40,014 nt of DNA from a virus: positions 1-40,014 of the IMG/VR virus record IMGVR_UViG_3300036766_000080, one strand, 5' to 3'. The notes under the pieces are model-generated. The model was not told the DNA's origin and searched no databases. It saw nothing but the letters and a program-made list of their open reading frames with translations. Of the stretch, positions 16,200 through 23,949 are shown one piece after another. Position numbers and translations under genes: made by a program. Numbering within the stretch: the first letter of the stretch is position 1; every line of letters begins with the position of its first letter.

Positions 16200-16592
16200 A
16201 TGTTTGGCTCAAGAGAATTATTCAATAAAGGACAAAGAAAATGTTATATTTGTAAGGAAATTTTCTTATTAAATAATTCTAATTTTACACGAAACCGTAG
16301 TAAAAAACACGGCTACGCTTCTCAATGTAAAAAATGTAAATATAGGATTCAGGGATTCCCAGACTCCATTATAAAAATTAAGCTAATAGAGGAATCTAAT
16401 TTTACTTGTCGGGGGTGTAAAGTTAAAAATATAACCCCTGGTTTTTTTGATATAGACCATATAATACCTGTTAGGTTAAGTTCCCTGAAAAGGGGATTCC
16501 ATTTCTTAAAAAATAGCTCAAAAGAAAATTTACAAGTTCTTTGCCCTAACTGCCATCGGTTAAAAACGATTACCGATAGGAAGAATAAGTAA
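16200..16592 (+). CDS. HNH endonuclease with N-terminal zinc finger
   Basis: 130 residues. Residues about 13-45 are a zinc-ribbon (CYICKEIF, CKKCK). The nuclease domain at about 60-125 has FTCRGCKVKN, FDIDHIIPVRL and ENLQVLCPNCHRLK, that is, both Cys pairs and the DH motif. A box TAGAGT (16189-16194), five bases before the start and about 17 bases after TTTCTT, suggests a private leaderless-type promoter. Confidence 0.85.
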   Translation: MFGSRELFNKGQRKCYICKEIFLLNNSNFTRNRSKKHGYASQCKKCKYRIQGFPDSIIKIKLIEESNFTCRGCKVKNITPGFFDIDHIIPVRLSSLKRGFHFLKNSSKENLQVLCPNCHRLKTITDRKNK

Positions 16593-16605
16593 GGGGGTTT
16601 TACTA

Positions 16606-16719
16606 TTGACTGTGGTGTAATATTATGATATTGTAATGAATGTCAGGTTTCCTTAATGGATTCAACTGACCAATATTGAAATTCAACACAGAAGGCGACT
16701 CCTCACAGGGTCGCTTTTT
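16606..16719 (+). ncRNA. Short promoter-to-terminator unit, candidate ~80-nt RNA
   Basis: A promoter TTGACT (16606-16611), 17-base spacer, TATTGT (16629-16634) faces a terminator only ~60 bases on, giving a predicted transcript of roughly 16641-16719. The only frames inside are peptides of 6-9 codons. This is the layout of a small regulatory RNA or of a promoter with an attenuator; which one is not decidable from sequence. Confidence 0.45.
16692..16719 (+). terminator. Rho-independent terminator
   Basis: The stem AGGCGAC/GTCGCTT (one G-T pair) has a ten-base loop and is followed by TTTTT. Confidence 0.75.
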
Positions 16720-16946
16720 GATTTATCCCCACTCTTATCCCCAGAAGTGAATTAGGAGTTTTATTTTTATAATTTTATAATTTCTTTTGTGCGATAGTCA
16801 ATTTAATAATTTCTAAGGGGCTTCCCTGCTCACGGGGTGGAGTGAGAGAACTCAAGTTCATAATGCTTGGATTCTGGCTTCTCTCTTTCTCAACACTCTG
16901 TGGGGGGAAAGGGGGGCTAGCCAAGAATCTAAGTTCATCACTATAT
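16720..16946 (+). other. Intergenic region with two DnaA-box-like 9-mers
   Basis: No gene is supported here, although an open frame from a GTG at 16842 runs into the next gene. Two TTATCCCCA 9-mers lie 12 bases apart at 16723-16731 and 16735-16743, in an otherwise AT-rich stretch to about 16810. This is followed by a G-rich part (16815-16925). Confidence 0.45.
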
Positions 16947-17525
16947 ATGGGTAAACTAAAGTATAACTTCAATAAAGTAGAATTTACTTATAGGAATAAT
17001 CAACTAAATGATTACGGATTTACTTCCTATCAGGATTTTCTTAAAAGTGAGTTTTGGCAAGTGATGAAAGCAAAACTAAAAATTAAACCTTATTTTAAGA
17101 AATGCTATTGTTGTGGAGGCGAAGACAGGATTGAATTACATCATTTTAAATATAAAGACATAGTTGATGGCTCTAGTGCAAAGAATATAGCTCCTACTTG
17201 TAGGGGTTGTCATGAGAAAATCCATCAATTATCTAGGGAAAAGAACTACTCATTTAAGAGTGCGGCTAGGAAGATACGAAAATTGTTTAATTACAAGCCA
17301 ATTTCGGTCCTGAAGAAGATTAAAGAAGATAAAAAAGAAAGAAAAACAAAGTATATAATAGTAACAATAGATAGCCGACCATGTCCTAAATGCAGACAAC
17401 CAATGCAGAGACGGAAACATCAAGAACCACCCTTAGGAAGAGCTTATTTCTATAAAGAATGGGATTATTGCCGACCATGTCTCCATGTTCAACATTACGA
17501 AGAATATAAGAATGGAAATTTTTAA
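16947..17525 (+). CDS. HNH endonuclease with C-terminal zinc-ribbon
   Basis: 192 residues from the ATG at 16947. An upstream GTG in frame (16842) would add a Gly/Leu-rich leader unlike the rest and is not preferred. The HNH-type core is KKCYCCGGEDRIELHHFKY, APTCRGCHEKIH, at about residues 45-95. A second cysteine cluster (CPKCRQPM and CRPC) near the C-terminus makes a zinc-ribbon. It is coupled to the following small gene by a TAATG overlap. Confidence 0.75.
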   Translation: MGKLKYNFNKVEFTYRNNQLNDYGFTSYQDFLKSEFWQVMKAKLKIKPYFKKCYCCGGEDRIELHHFKYKDIVDGSSAKNIAPTCRGCHEKIHQLSREKNYSFKSAARKIRKLFNYKPISVLKKIKEDKKERKTKYIIVTIDSRPCPKCRQPMQRRKHQEPPLGRAYFYKEWDYCRPCLHVQHYEEYKNGNF

Positions 17526-17788
17526 TGAAATCCCTCTTTGAAACCCTAAAAGACTATAAAGTTGAACGGCGGAAGACTAATCCTAGAAGTGATTTGATTA
17601 AGTCTTTTCAGCAACAATTAAACCGAGAGGGTTTTGATATTCCCTGGATAGGAGTGAATATGAAGCTGATTCACATTAAGGATTACGACCACTTGAAGGA
17701 TTTTTATAAGAAATGCTTAGAATATAAGAGCAAAAAAGGAAGTTTCAGCCGATGCTTCTTTGGAGCTCTAAAAATAAAGAAAAAATAA
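17525..17788 (+). CDS. Hypothetical small basic protein
   Basis: 87 residues, Lys-rich (KYKSKKGSFSRCFFGALKIKKK-like end), mixed helix and strand, no recognised domain. It is coupled by one base to the HNH gene before it and is one base from the next gene, so it is probably part of the same early transcript. Confidence 0.6.
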   Translation: MKSLFETLKDYKVERRKTNPRSDLIKSFQQQLNREGFDIPWIGVNMKLIHIKDYDHLKDFYKKCLEYKSKKGSFSRCFFGALKIKKK

Positions 17789-17789
17789 T

Positions 17790-18005
17790 ATGACTCAAGC
17801 CATAGAAGTAGACAGCGGCAGATGGGAAAAAATCACTACTCTTTCAAAAATAGTTGAAGAAGCTATTAAAGAAAGAAACTGTGCAATGTGCGACCAACCC
17901 TTAGATTTAAGGAAGATTATGTATGTCGTCTGTTCTAAAGGATATGTAGTCTGGTGGCATTATTACACCGAAAGAGAGAAAAATATCAGGTGCTATAAAC
18001 TCTAA
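17790..18005 (+). CDS. Hypothetical small protein with CxxC pair
   Basis: 71 residues. The CAMCDQPL knuckle and later single Cys residues suggest a small zinc site. An aromatic stretch (YVVWWHYYTERE) follows. Function is not recognised. It ends just before the early promoter at 18017. Confidence 0.6.
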   Translation: MTQAIEVDSGRWEKITTLSKIVEEAIKERNCAMCDQPLDLRKIMYVVCSKGYVVWWHYYTEREKNIRCYKL

Positions 18006-18006
18006 G

Positions 18007-18044
18007 TTATCCCCACTTGACAATAACTAATAGTTTGCTAATAT
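18007..18044 (+). promoter_or_regulatory. Early promoter with an adjoining TTATCCCCA box
   Basis: TTGACA (18017-18022), a 16-base spacer and TAATAT (18039-18044) form the best -35/-10 pair in the window. The 9-mer TTATCCCCA (18007-18015) ends one base before the -35 box, a typical place for a regulator site. It probably drives the operon from 18073 to about 20500. Confidence 0.75.
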
Positions 18045-18072
18045 TAAGGTATTATCAATAAAAGCAAAAAAT

Positions 18073-18174
18073 ATGACTAACACAGACTTGGAGTTTATGA
18101 AGGAGACAATAGAGGCACTTGCACGCATTGAGGTAAAACTTGATGAGATTAAACGAAAACAAACAAATGGATAA
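18073..18174 (+). CDS. Very small helical protein
   Basis: 33 residues (MTNTDLEFMKETIEALARIE then KLDEIKRKQTNG), predicted to be one amphipathic helix. It is the first gene after the early promoter, with a ~22-base leader, and overlaps the next gene by eight bases. Function is unknown. Confidence 0.5.
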   Translation: MTNTDLEFMKETIEALARIEVKLDEIKRKQTNG

Positions 18175-18319
18175 ACAAATTATCAATACTCTTAAAGACA
18201 CCTCCGCTAAGATAGAATACTGGAAAAAAGACATGGATGAGGTCGTAGCCATGATGGAATCTCACAACGAATCTTTACGGGGATTATTAAAAGCTTTGCA
18301 AGAAATTAAAAATGTATAA
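18167..18319 (+). CDS. Very small helical protein
   Basis: 50 residues, starting MDKQIINTLKDTSAKIEYW, acidic and helical, ending LKALQEIKNV. It overlaps both neighbours by eight bases, consistent with coupled translation in the early operon. No family recognised. Confidence 0.55.
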   Translation: MDKQIINTLKDTSAKIEYWKKDMDEVVAMMESHNESLRGLLKALQEIKNV

Positions 18320-19088
18320 ATATTTAGATTCAAAAGGAGAACATAGGCATGAATTTGATGGTAAGCCTTTATTGGGTACTTCTTCTGTGATTGGGGTTCT
18401 AATGAAAGTGCTTACTTGGTGGGCTTCAGGACAAGCAGTTGGTAAATTAGGTTGGGTAAGTGCCAAAGAGAATACTCCTGAAGCTCGTAATAGCTCTGCT
18501 ACGAAGAGTTTAGAGGAAATTAAAGGAATGACCCCCGAAGCCTATCTGAAGCTCCTAGACGAGGCATATAAAGCCCATAGCGTAAAGTTAAAGACTTCGG
18601 CTACGGCTGGGACAGACTTACATCAACTTTTAGAGAGTTATGTAAAAATGTGTATGGAAGAAGAAGGAGTGCGACTCACAAATACAGATAATCCTTATGT
18701 GATAGCATTTTCTGAATGGGCGGTTGAAAATGTAGAGAAATTTTTATGGTCAGAAGGAAATGTATACTCGGAGCGTATGTGGACAGGTGGAATTTTTGAC
18801 GCTATGTGTAAATTGAAAGACGGAAAAATATGCTTACTAGACTTCAAGTCTGCGAAAGAAGCATACGAAAGTCATTTCTACCAAATTTCGGGGTATGACA
18901 TTCAGCAATCAGAAAACGGAGCATTCACGCCAGACGGGAAACAAGTTTTGAAACCTCAAAAAATTGACGCCTATTATGTCTTTCCTTTCGGAGCTAAGAA
19001 GTTTAAGCCAGAGGTTAGATATAATACAAAAGAATTGCGTGATATTTTTGAGGCGTGTTTATTAGTTTATCGTTATCAGAATAAATAA
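18312..19088 (+). CDS. PD-(D/E)xK exonuclease, RecB/Cas4-like
   Basis: 258 residues. Conserved features: GTSSVIGVL near the N-terminus, the helix TAGTDLHQLLESY (about 98-110), SERMWTGGIFDAM with Asp 163, ICLLDFKSAK with the Asp 177-x-Lys 179 catalytic pair, and YQISGYD as the RecB-family motif after it. Such phage nucleases process double-strand ends for recombination. Followed by a possible single-strand-binding gene and a NinG-like gene, it looks like a recombination module. Confidence 0.85.
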   Translation: MYKYLDSKGEHRHEFDGKPLLGTSSVIGVLMKVLTWWASGQAVGKLGWVSAKENTPEARNSSATKSLEEIKGMTPEAYLKLLDEAYKAHSVKLKTSATAGTDLHQLLESYVKMCMEEEGVRLTNTDNPYVIAFSEWAVENVEKFLWSEGNVYSERMWTGGIFDAMCKLKDGKICLLDFKSAKEAYESHFYQISGYDIQQSENGAFTPDGKQVLKPQKIDAYYVFPFGAKKFKPEVRYNTKELRDIFEACLLVYRYQNK

Positions 19089-19095
19089 AAACAAT

Positions 19096-19479
19096 ATGGA
19101 AAAACTTACAATCGCAGCAGCAGGGTCAGACAAAGAAATACAGACAAAATTCGGCCTTAAAAAGAAACAAGGAATACAGTTTAAGGAATATGGAACGCTT
19201 TGGCACGATGTCTGGGGCGGTGGCAGAAAGGTCGGCGAAGTCTTAGAAGGCACACGAAGCTCAAGGGAATGGGAAGGCAAGACTTACTGGGACTTCAAGC
19301 TCCCAAAGAAAGACGACAAAACTAACGAGCAGATGTTCCAGCTAGAAAACCGAGTAAGGAAATTAGAGGAATGGCAGAAGTCTCTTACAACGGTTAAAAG
19401 AAGGGAAAGCGACATGAAGACGAGTAATGGTGACCCGATTCCTTTTCCTATGGATGAAGACCCATTTGAGGGAATGTAA
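19096..19479 (+). CDS. Possible single-stranded-DNA-binding protein
   Basis: 127 residues. The N-terminal ~85 residues are strand-rich (KKKQGIQFKEYGTLWHDVWG, KTYWDFKLP), compatible with an OB-fold. A helix follows, and the C-terminus is an acidic tip with an aromatic residue (FPMDEDPFEGM), as in SSB tails that recruit partners. It sits seven bases after the nuclease. The assignment is by layout, not by a clear family motif. Confidence 0.45.
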   Translation: MEKLTIAAAGSDKEIQTKFGLKKKQGIQFKEYGTLWHDVWGGGRKVGEVLEGTRSSREWEGKTYWDFKLPKKDDKTNEQMFQLENRVRKLEEWQKSLTTVKRRESDMKTSNGDPIPFPMDEDPFEGM

Positions 19480-19481
19480 TT

Positions 19482-19661
19482 ATGAAATCCAAAAAACCTA
19501 AACAATTAAAAATAGACATTTGGATAGAGAGTGGTAGTGATTTTCAAAATGAGTGTATTGAAAGCTTAATGACTATGACACTTAAAGTTATGAAAATGAA
19601 CCATGAGGCTAGGAACAAAAAGAATGTCTTTGACTTTAATATGGAGGGAGACTTAAAATGA
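19482..19661 (+). CDS. Hypothetical small protein
   Basis: 59 residues, MKSKKPKQLKIDIWIESGSD..., Met- and Lys-rich, with one strand and one long helix. No recognised domain. It is coupled to the next gene by an ATGA overlap. Confidence 0.55.
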   Translation: MKSKKPKQLKIDIWIESGSDFQNECIESLMTMTLKVMKMNHEARNKKNVFDFNMEGDLK

Positions 19662-20008
19662 AAATAATCCTTCCTGCCATATTAAATCCAGTTTCACGCC
19701 GTAAAGATAAGTCAGTCAAACTTAGCTTTGAGACTCGTGAATTAGGGTCGGATGAAATCCTAAGCCTCATGTCTTTAGAAGGAGATGAGATGTGGATTGC
19801 TCTTGCCCCCAATCAAGACCAATTACCAGAGATACCAACAGAACGAGCAGAGATTGAAGAAAAAACCCCAAGTGAACGACTTAGAGCAGTCCTATTCGTT
19901 TGGTATAAACAGGAGTCAGAAGCAAGGAAGTTTATTGGGACATTTGAAAGTTTTAAGAATGAGAAAATGGAGAAGATTATTGAATCAATTAAAAGCAAAC
20001 TAAAATGA
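19658..20008 (+). CDS. Hypothetical early protein
   Basis: 116 residues. The N-terminal strand region (MKIILPAILNPVSRRKDKSV, LSFETRELGSDE) resembles a small beta-barrel, then a linker (EIPTERAEIEEKTPSER) and a helical C-terminus (KFIGTFESFKNEKMEKIIES). No family recognised. ATGA overlaps at both ends place it firmly in the early operon. Confidence 0.6.
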   Translation: MKIILPAILNPVSRRKDKSVKLSFETRELGSDEILSLMSLEGDEMWIALAPNQDQLPEIPTERAEIEEKTPSERLRAVLFVWYKQESEARKFIGTFESFKNEKMEKIIESIKSKLK

Positions 20009-20169
20009 GCCACGGAACAGGAGCACAAAAGAATAAGAAGAACAGGAGTCGCCCAAAAGCTTCACAGGCAGGATTAGTTCCCTCTATACAGAAAAAAAGT
20101 TATAATAAGGGTAATGAGAAAACCGACAATAAGCCTGTTGAAGAAAAAACTATGGACAGTCTTTTCTAA
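20005..20169 (+). CDS. Small basic protein overlapping the NinG-like gene
   Basis: 54 residues, MSHGTGAQKNKKNRSRPKAS..., Lys/Asn/Ser-rich and probably disordered. The ATGA overlap with the preceding gene supports translation. The last 56 bases overlap the NinG-like gene in another frame. Function is unknown. Confidence 0.5.
   Translation: MSHGTGAQKNKKNRSRPKASQAGLVPSIQKKSYNKGNEKTDNKPVEEKTMDSLF
20101..20106 (+). promoter_or_regulatory. -10 box before the NinG-like gene
   Basis: TATAAT is followed by seven bases and the ATG at 20114. It lies inside the preceding gene. No clear -35 was found. Confidence 0.4.
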
Positions 20170-20506
20170 GTTCATTCGGGAGAGAGATAAATATATCTGC
20201 TTTACTTGTGGAAGAAAAGGAGAAGGAGTAGGTATGCACGCTGGGCATTTTATTTCAAAATCAATCGGCGGAGTTGCCCTTTATTTTAATGAGAAAAATG
20301 TCAATGCCCAATGTTATAACTGTAATATCAATCAAAGCGGAAATATATGGGCTTATGGTCAAAAACTAGGCAAAGAAACAGTAGATGAGCTTTATGGGAT
20401 AAAGAATCAAATTAACAAATGGACGATACAAGATTATACGATACAAGATTATGAAGACAAAATCACAGAATACAACCAAAAACTCAAAGATTTGCAAAAG
20501 CTGTAA
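20114..20506 (+). CDS. ninG: NinG-like recombination protein (HNH-related)
   Basis: 130 residues. The sequence LWTVFSKFIRERDKYICFTC, then MHAGHFISKSIGG, LYFNEKNVNAQCYNCNINQSG and WAYGQKLGKETVDELY follows lambda NinG (Rap), a structure-specific nuclease that acts on recombination intermediates. The C-x2-C...C-x2-C zinc site and the GHF motif are intact. It is shorter at the N-terminus than lambda NinG. With the RecB-like nuclease upstream it completes a recombination set. Confidence 0.85.
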   Translation: MRKPTISLLKKKLWTVFSKFIRERDKYICFTCGRKGEGVGMHAGHFISKSIGGVALYFNEKNVNAQCYNCNINQSGNIWAYGQKLGKETVDELYGIKNQINKWTIQDYTIQDYEDKITEYNQKLKDLQKL

Positions 20507-20693
20507 TAAACGGAAGTCAGTAAAGGAATTCAGAATAGTCCTGAAGATTTACTATACCTCATACTGTAAAAAGTGCCTTAATGCCAAGAACGCTGTCTGG
20601 GCTAAAAAGAATGTAGAGGCTAATAGAAAGAAGGCTAGGGAGCATTACCGAAGAAAGAACGGAGTAAAGCCAGAAGAGTTTATTATAAAGTAG
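20451..20693 (+). CDS. Zinc-ribbon protein
   Basis: 80 residues. A KICKSCNKRKSVKEF knuckle and a CKKC pair form a zinc-ribbon of the kind found at the N-terminus of HNH endonucleases, followed by a basic helix (WAKKNVEANRKKAREHYRRK) and no nuclease core. It could be a DNA-binding protein left from, or related to, the HNH genes. It overlaps NinG by 56 bases in another frame. Confidence 0.6.
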   Translation: MKTKSQNTTKNSKICKSCNKRKSVKEFRIVLKIYYTSYCKKCLNAKNAVWAKKNVEANRKKAREHYRRKNGVKPEEFIIK

Positions 20694-20695
20694 AG

Positions 20696-20704
20696 TTATC
20701 CCCA
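20696..20704 (+). promoter_or_regulatory. TTATCCCCA box
   Basis: A copy of the 9-mer seen at 16723, 16735 and 18007, one mismatch from the DnaA-box consensus. It lies in the 57-base spacer before the next gene. A plausible promoter with weak boxes may follow, but I cannot define it. Confidence 0.4.
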
Positions 20705-20750
20705 CCACCCTGCTGAGGAAGTATGTATTAAATGTAACTAACCCCATAAT

Positions 20751-21299
20751 ATGAAACAAGAACCAGAGAAGAAGTTTGGTATTAAACAAAATATAGAGAA
20801 AGTCTTTGAAGAATACAAAGATAGCTTCAAGGAACTGGCAAAGCACGAAAATACTCCGCAGAACGAATGTGAGCATGAAATAACTCACGGAGGTAAGTGT
20901 GCAGGTTGTAGTGAGGATATGGAATCAAATATGAAATTACACGAACCCTCCCCCAATAACGAAGACTGGGAAGTAAAACAAAAAGAAGATAGTGAACTTG
21001 CAGTTTTTTGGGATGAGATGGCTAAAGCACTTCCAAAAAGTATAGAAAGGTCAGCATTGGGTGATGAAAAGATTTTTATAGCTTTTAAATCTACATATCT
21101 AAAAATAAAAATTCACCTCCTCTCCCTCCAATCCCAAGATTTAAAGAGGCGGGTATTGGATAGTTTGCCAAAGGAAGCAAGTCAAGATATAAAAGCGTGG
21201 TCAAAAAATGAATTAGATTTTTATATAGGTTGGAATCGTTGCTTAAAAGAAACCAAAGACAAAATTATTAAACTATTCAACAATGAGACCAAATCTTAA
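20751..21299 (+). CDS. Hypothetical early protein with Cys/His cluster
   Basis: 182 residues. The N-terminal helix is charged. Residues about 41-57 contain CEHEITHGGKCAGC, a probable zinc site. The C-terminal ~110 residues are helical (SELAVFWDEMAKALPKSIER, DFYIGWNRCLKETKDKI). No family recognised. Its end overlaps the next gene by 17 bases. Confidence 0.6.
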   Translation: MKQEPEKKFGIKQNIEKVFEEYKDSFKELAKHENTPQNECEHEITHGGKCAGCSEDMESNMKLHEPSPNNEDWEVKQKEDSELAVFWDEMAKALPKSIERSALGDEKIFIAFKSTYLKIKIHLLSLQSQDLKRRVLDSLPKEASQDIKAWSKNELDFYIGWNRCLKETKDKIIKLFNNETKS

Positions 21300-21606
21300 C
21301 CCATTAGAAATAAAGTTTTATACCGCTTGGATAAATATGCTTTCAAGGTGTAATAATCCAAAGAATCTGGGATATAAAAATTATGGTGGTAGGGGTATCA
21401 AATGCCTTTGGGGGCTTTATGAGGATTTTAAGAAAGATATGTGGAAATCTTTTTTAAGACATTGCAAGGGATATGGAGGAAGAAATACCTCTCTTGACCG
21501 AATTAACAATGACGGAAACTATCACAAGGGAAATTGCCGTTGGGCGACCAAAAAGCAACAGCAATTAAATAGAAGAAATGTTAAAAATAGGCAAAATTAT
21601 TTATGA
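21283..21606 (+). CDS. HNH-related homing-type endonuclease
   Basis: 107 residues. The pattern YTAWINMLSRCNNPKNLGYK, YGGRGIKC, then NTSLDRINNDGNYHKGNCRWAT and KKQQQLNRR is the family of small phage AP2/HNH-associated endonuclease-like proteins. The Asp-Arg-x-x-N and NCRW motifs are intact. It is inserted, with overlaps on both sides, between the hypothetical gene and the methyltransferase. Confidence 0.8.
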   Translation: MRPNLNPLEIKFYTAWINMLSRCNNPKNLGYKNYGGRGIKCLWGLYEDFKKDMWKSFLRHCKGYGGRNTSLDRINNDGNYHKGNCRWATKKQQQLNRRNVKNRQNYL

Positions 21607-22442
21607 TAAAAACTGTTAAAGACGCAGAAAAGGAAGGTGTATTAGAAAACTGTATTTATAATGCAGACTGCCTTGATTTAATGCAACACATTAAAAGTAA
21701 TAGTATTGATATGGTTTTGACTTCTCCACCTTATGATAACTTGAGAGATTACAAAGGATATACTTTTGATTTTGAAGGAATTGCCAAAGAATTATATCGT
21801 GTAGTAAAAGATGGTGGGGTAGTGGTTTGGGTAGTAGGAGATGCCACAATTAAAGGAAGTGAAAGTGGAACAAGTTTTAAGCAAGCATTATATTTTAAGG
21901 AAATAGGATTTAATTTACACGATACAATGATATATAACAAAGGTAAATGTCCATTTCCTGATAAAACTAGATACTATAATGTTTTTGAGTATATGTTTAT
22001 TTTTACTAAAGGAGATATAAAAACCTTTAACCCAATACAGGATAGAAAAAATAGATGTGGTGGAGATATAATAAAATCTTCTACACTAAGACAAAAAGAT
22101 GGAACACTAGTAAAAACATCCGCCGAAAGAAATCATACTGGTAGAAAAATAAAAGAATTTGGTTATCGTTTTAATATATGGGATATAAATTCTGGTTTTA
22201 ATAAATCACATACAGATGAATATGGACACCAACACCCAGCAAACTTTCCTGAAAAACTAGCAGAAGACCACATTCTATCATGGAGTAACGAAGGAGATAC
22301 AATCCTAGACCCAATGGCAGGAAGTGGAACGACACTAAAAATGGCAAAGAAAAATAATAGAAATTACATAGGTATAGAAATCTCACCCGAATACATAGAC
22401 ATTATAAATAAAAGATTATCAGACCTAAAGAAAACAAGATGA
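21603..22442 (+). CDS. DNA methyltransferase (amino-methylating, beta class)
   Basis: 279 residues. The catalytic TSPPYDNLRDY motif (about residue 40) precedes the AdoMet-binding DPMAGSGTTLKMAKKN motif near the C-terminus, the order of beta-class N4-cytosine or N6-adenine enzymes. The target-recognition region lies between them. No restriction enzyme is next to it, so it is an orphan enzyme that may protect phage DNA from host restriction. It starts in an ATGA overlap and ends in another. Confidence 0.93.
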   Translation: MIKTVKDAEKEGVLENCIYNADCLDLMQHIKSNSIDMVLTSPPYDNLRDYKGYTFDFEGIAKELYRVVKDGGVVVWVVGDATIKGSESGTSFKQALYFKEIGFNLHDTMIYNKGKCPFPDKTRYYNVFEYMFIFTKGDIKTFNPIQDRKNRCGGDIIKSSTLRQKDGTLVKTSAERNHTGRKIKEFGYRFNIWDINSGFNKSHTDEYGHQHPANFPEKLAEDHILSWSNEGDTILDPMAGSGTTLKMAKKNNRNYIGIEISPEYIDIINKRLSDLKKTR

Positions 22443-22597
22443 AAAAGAATATTCAACCAAATTGGTTTCAGTTAACAGGTTCATTGATTTCTTCCTTTGC
22501 AATGGGGTGGTTATGGTACTTAGGTGCAGAAAGTTTAGTAATCGGTATTATTATTTTTGGGATTCTTGCAACAAATATTAAATTAAATAACATATGA
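22439..22597 (+). CDS. Small membrane protein
   Basis: 52 residues with one or two hydrophobic stretches (LTGSLISSFAMGWLWYL and SLVIGIIIFGILAT). An ATGA overlap with the methyltransferase supports it. No family recognised; it is one of five tiny membrane proteins in this phage. Confidence 0.6.
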   Translation: MKKNIQPNWFQLTGSLISSFAMGWLWYLGAESLVIGIIIFGILATNIKLNNI

Positions 22598-22638
22598 ACT
22601 GGCTTTCTTTACAAGATAATATAAAATAAAATAAAGAT

Positions 22639-22845
22639 ATGAAACCAAGCGATAGAATAAGAGAATTACAAGATGAATTATTTACTCAATATGGTTATCC
22701 TGCTAGACACTTTATGGCTATTGAAAAGTATTTAGATGAAGAATATAATAAAAAATGTAGATGCGATAAGGATAAATCAATGAGAGAAAATGGATTTGAC
22801 CCAGCGTTTCCTTGTCAAATTCACCTTACTAACCCTAATCAATAA
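22639..22845 (+). CDS. Hypothetical small protein
   Basis: 68 residues, starting MKPSDRIRELQDELFTQYGY, with a CRCDKDK motif and one more Cys. No recognised domain. It is three bases from the RNA ligase gene and probably co-expressed. Confidence 0.6.
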   Translation: MKPSDRIRELQDELFTQYGYPARHFMAIEKYLDEEYNKKCRCDKDKSMRENGFDPAFPCQIHLTNPNQ

Positions 22846-22848
22846 CTA

Positions 22849-23502
22849 ATGAAGAAAGAGAATATGAAACAATATCACAAAATACAAACTTGTTTTAAAA
22901 GACATGAGAAGACTAAGAAAATCATTGAGGGTGATTGGGTTATGCCTGAATTTGATTTCCTAAAAGATAATCAATGGGTTTTTACTGAAAAAGTAGATGG
23001 GACTAATACCCGTGTCATTTGGAATGGTTCACAGGTAGTTTTTGCTGGAAAATCAGAAGACGCCCAAATGCCTATGCACTTGCTCTATAAACTCCAAGAA
23101 CTCTTTGAGGGAACAGTCAAAAGACAACTGTTTATTGAAAAGTTTGGCTCTAACCCTGTTGAAGTTTGCTTATATGGAGAAGGCTATGGTCATAAAATCC
23201 AATCCGCTGGGAAGTTATATATCCCAAATGGACACGATTTTGTTTTATTTGATGTAAAGATTGGTGATTGGTGGCTTCAACGAGAAGATGTGGAAGATAT
23301 TGCTAAACATTTCGGTATCAAGGTCGTGCCTATTATTGGAGAAGGAACTTTAATGGAAGCTATTGACATGACTAGAAAAGGAATCAAATCACAATGGGGA
23401 GATTTTACCGCAGAGGGAATAGTTGCTCGTCCAAAGACTGAATTAAAAACTAGACAAGGAGAGAGACTTATTACAAAGATAAAGCATAAAGATTTTAACT
23501 AA
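22849..23502 (+). CDS. RNA ligase (nucleotidyltransferase superfamily)
   Basis: 217 residues (or 212 from the second ATG at 22864). The covalent nucleotidyltransferase motifs are in order: motif I TEKVDGTN with Lys 48, motif IIIa VCLYGEGYG, motif IV TAEGIVARP, motif V ITKIKHKDF. The length covers the catalytic domain only. It seals RNA ends through an adenylylated lysine. No polynucleotide kinase is seen nearby. A role in repairing tRNA or other RNA cut by host defence is typical of phage RNA ligases, but here it is inference. Confidence 0.88.
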   Translation: MKKENMKQYHKIQTCFKRHEKTKKIIEGDWVMPEFDFLKDNQWVFTEKVDGTNTRVIWNGSQVVFAGKSEDAQMPMHLLYKLQELFEGTVKRQLFIEKFGSNPVEVCLYGEGYGHKIQSAGKLYIPNGHDFVLFDVKIGDWWLQREDVEDIAKHFGIKVVPIIGEGTLMEAIDMTRKGIKSQWGDFTAEGIVARPKTELKTRQGERLITKIKHKDFN

Positions 23503-23509
23503 CACCCCT

Positions 23510-23848
23510 ATGCCCCAACCCAATAAAGAATGCCCAAGATGTAATAGAAGAATGATACAAGCTAACGACTGGTATGTATGTGTTGAATGTTTTATTAAAA
23601 TAAATTCCCAACCCAATAAAGAATGCCCAAGATGTAGTAAGTCATTCCAAGTAAGGGCTTCTATTAAAAAAAAGTTTTGTTCTAGTCAATGTTGTCATGT
23701 AAATAAAGAAAACCCTGTGGCTTTTACAGAAAAGAGGAGAGATTACGCAAGGAAGTATTATGAAAAACATAAAAATGACCCAGTTTTTTGGGAGAAAAGA
23801 AGAAATAGTTATCAAAATTATAAATTAAGCAAAAAATTAACCAAATAA
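23510..23848 (+). CDS. Double zinc-ribbon protein
   Basis: 112 residues. Two related ribbons: CPRCNRR with CVEC (about 8-28), and CPRCSKS with CSSQC (about 39-62). The phrase PNKECPRC occurs twice, so the gene arose by internal duplication at its start. A basic helical tail (RRDYARKYYEKHKND) follows, like the tails of HNH-linked zinc proteins. DNA or RNA binding is likely; no nuclease motif is present. Confidence 0.7.
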   Translation: MPQPNKECPRCNRRMIQANDWYVCVECFIKINSQPNKECPRCSKSFQVRASIKKKFCSSQCCHVNKENPVAFTEKRRDYARKYYEKHKNDPVFWEKRRNSYQNYKLSKKLTK

Positions 23849-23852
23849 CACC

Positions 23853-23945
23853 ATGAAAACAAAAAACCTTATAATTATAATCGTGATTGACTACGCTATC
23901 TGGTTTTCATTGGGATTCCTGGTAGCCTGGTTAGTCTTCAAATAA
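23853..23945 (+). CDS. Tiny membrane protein
   Basis: 30 residues, MKTKNLIIIIVIDYAIWFSL then GFLVAWLVFK: a single membrane span. It is the first of four tiny genes packed without gaps before a terminator. Confidence 0.5.
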   Translation: MKTKNLIIIIVIDYAIWFSLGFLVAWLVFK

Positions 23946-23949
23946 AGCT

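Noticed and set aside
16842-16946. GTG-initiated N-terminal extension of the HNH gene
   Set aside because: The added residues are Gly/Leu-rich, unlike the basic HNH protein, and the ATG at 16947 starts where its typical sequence begins.
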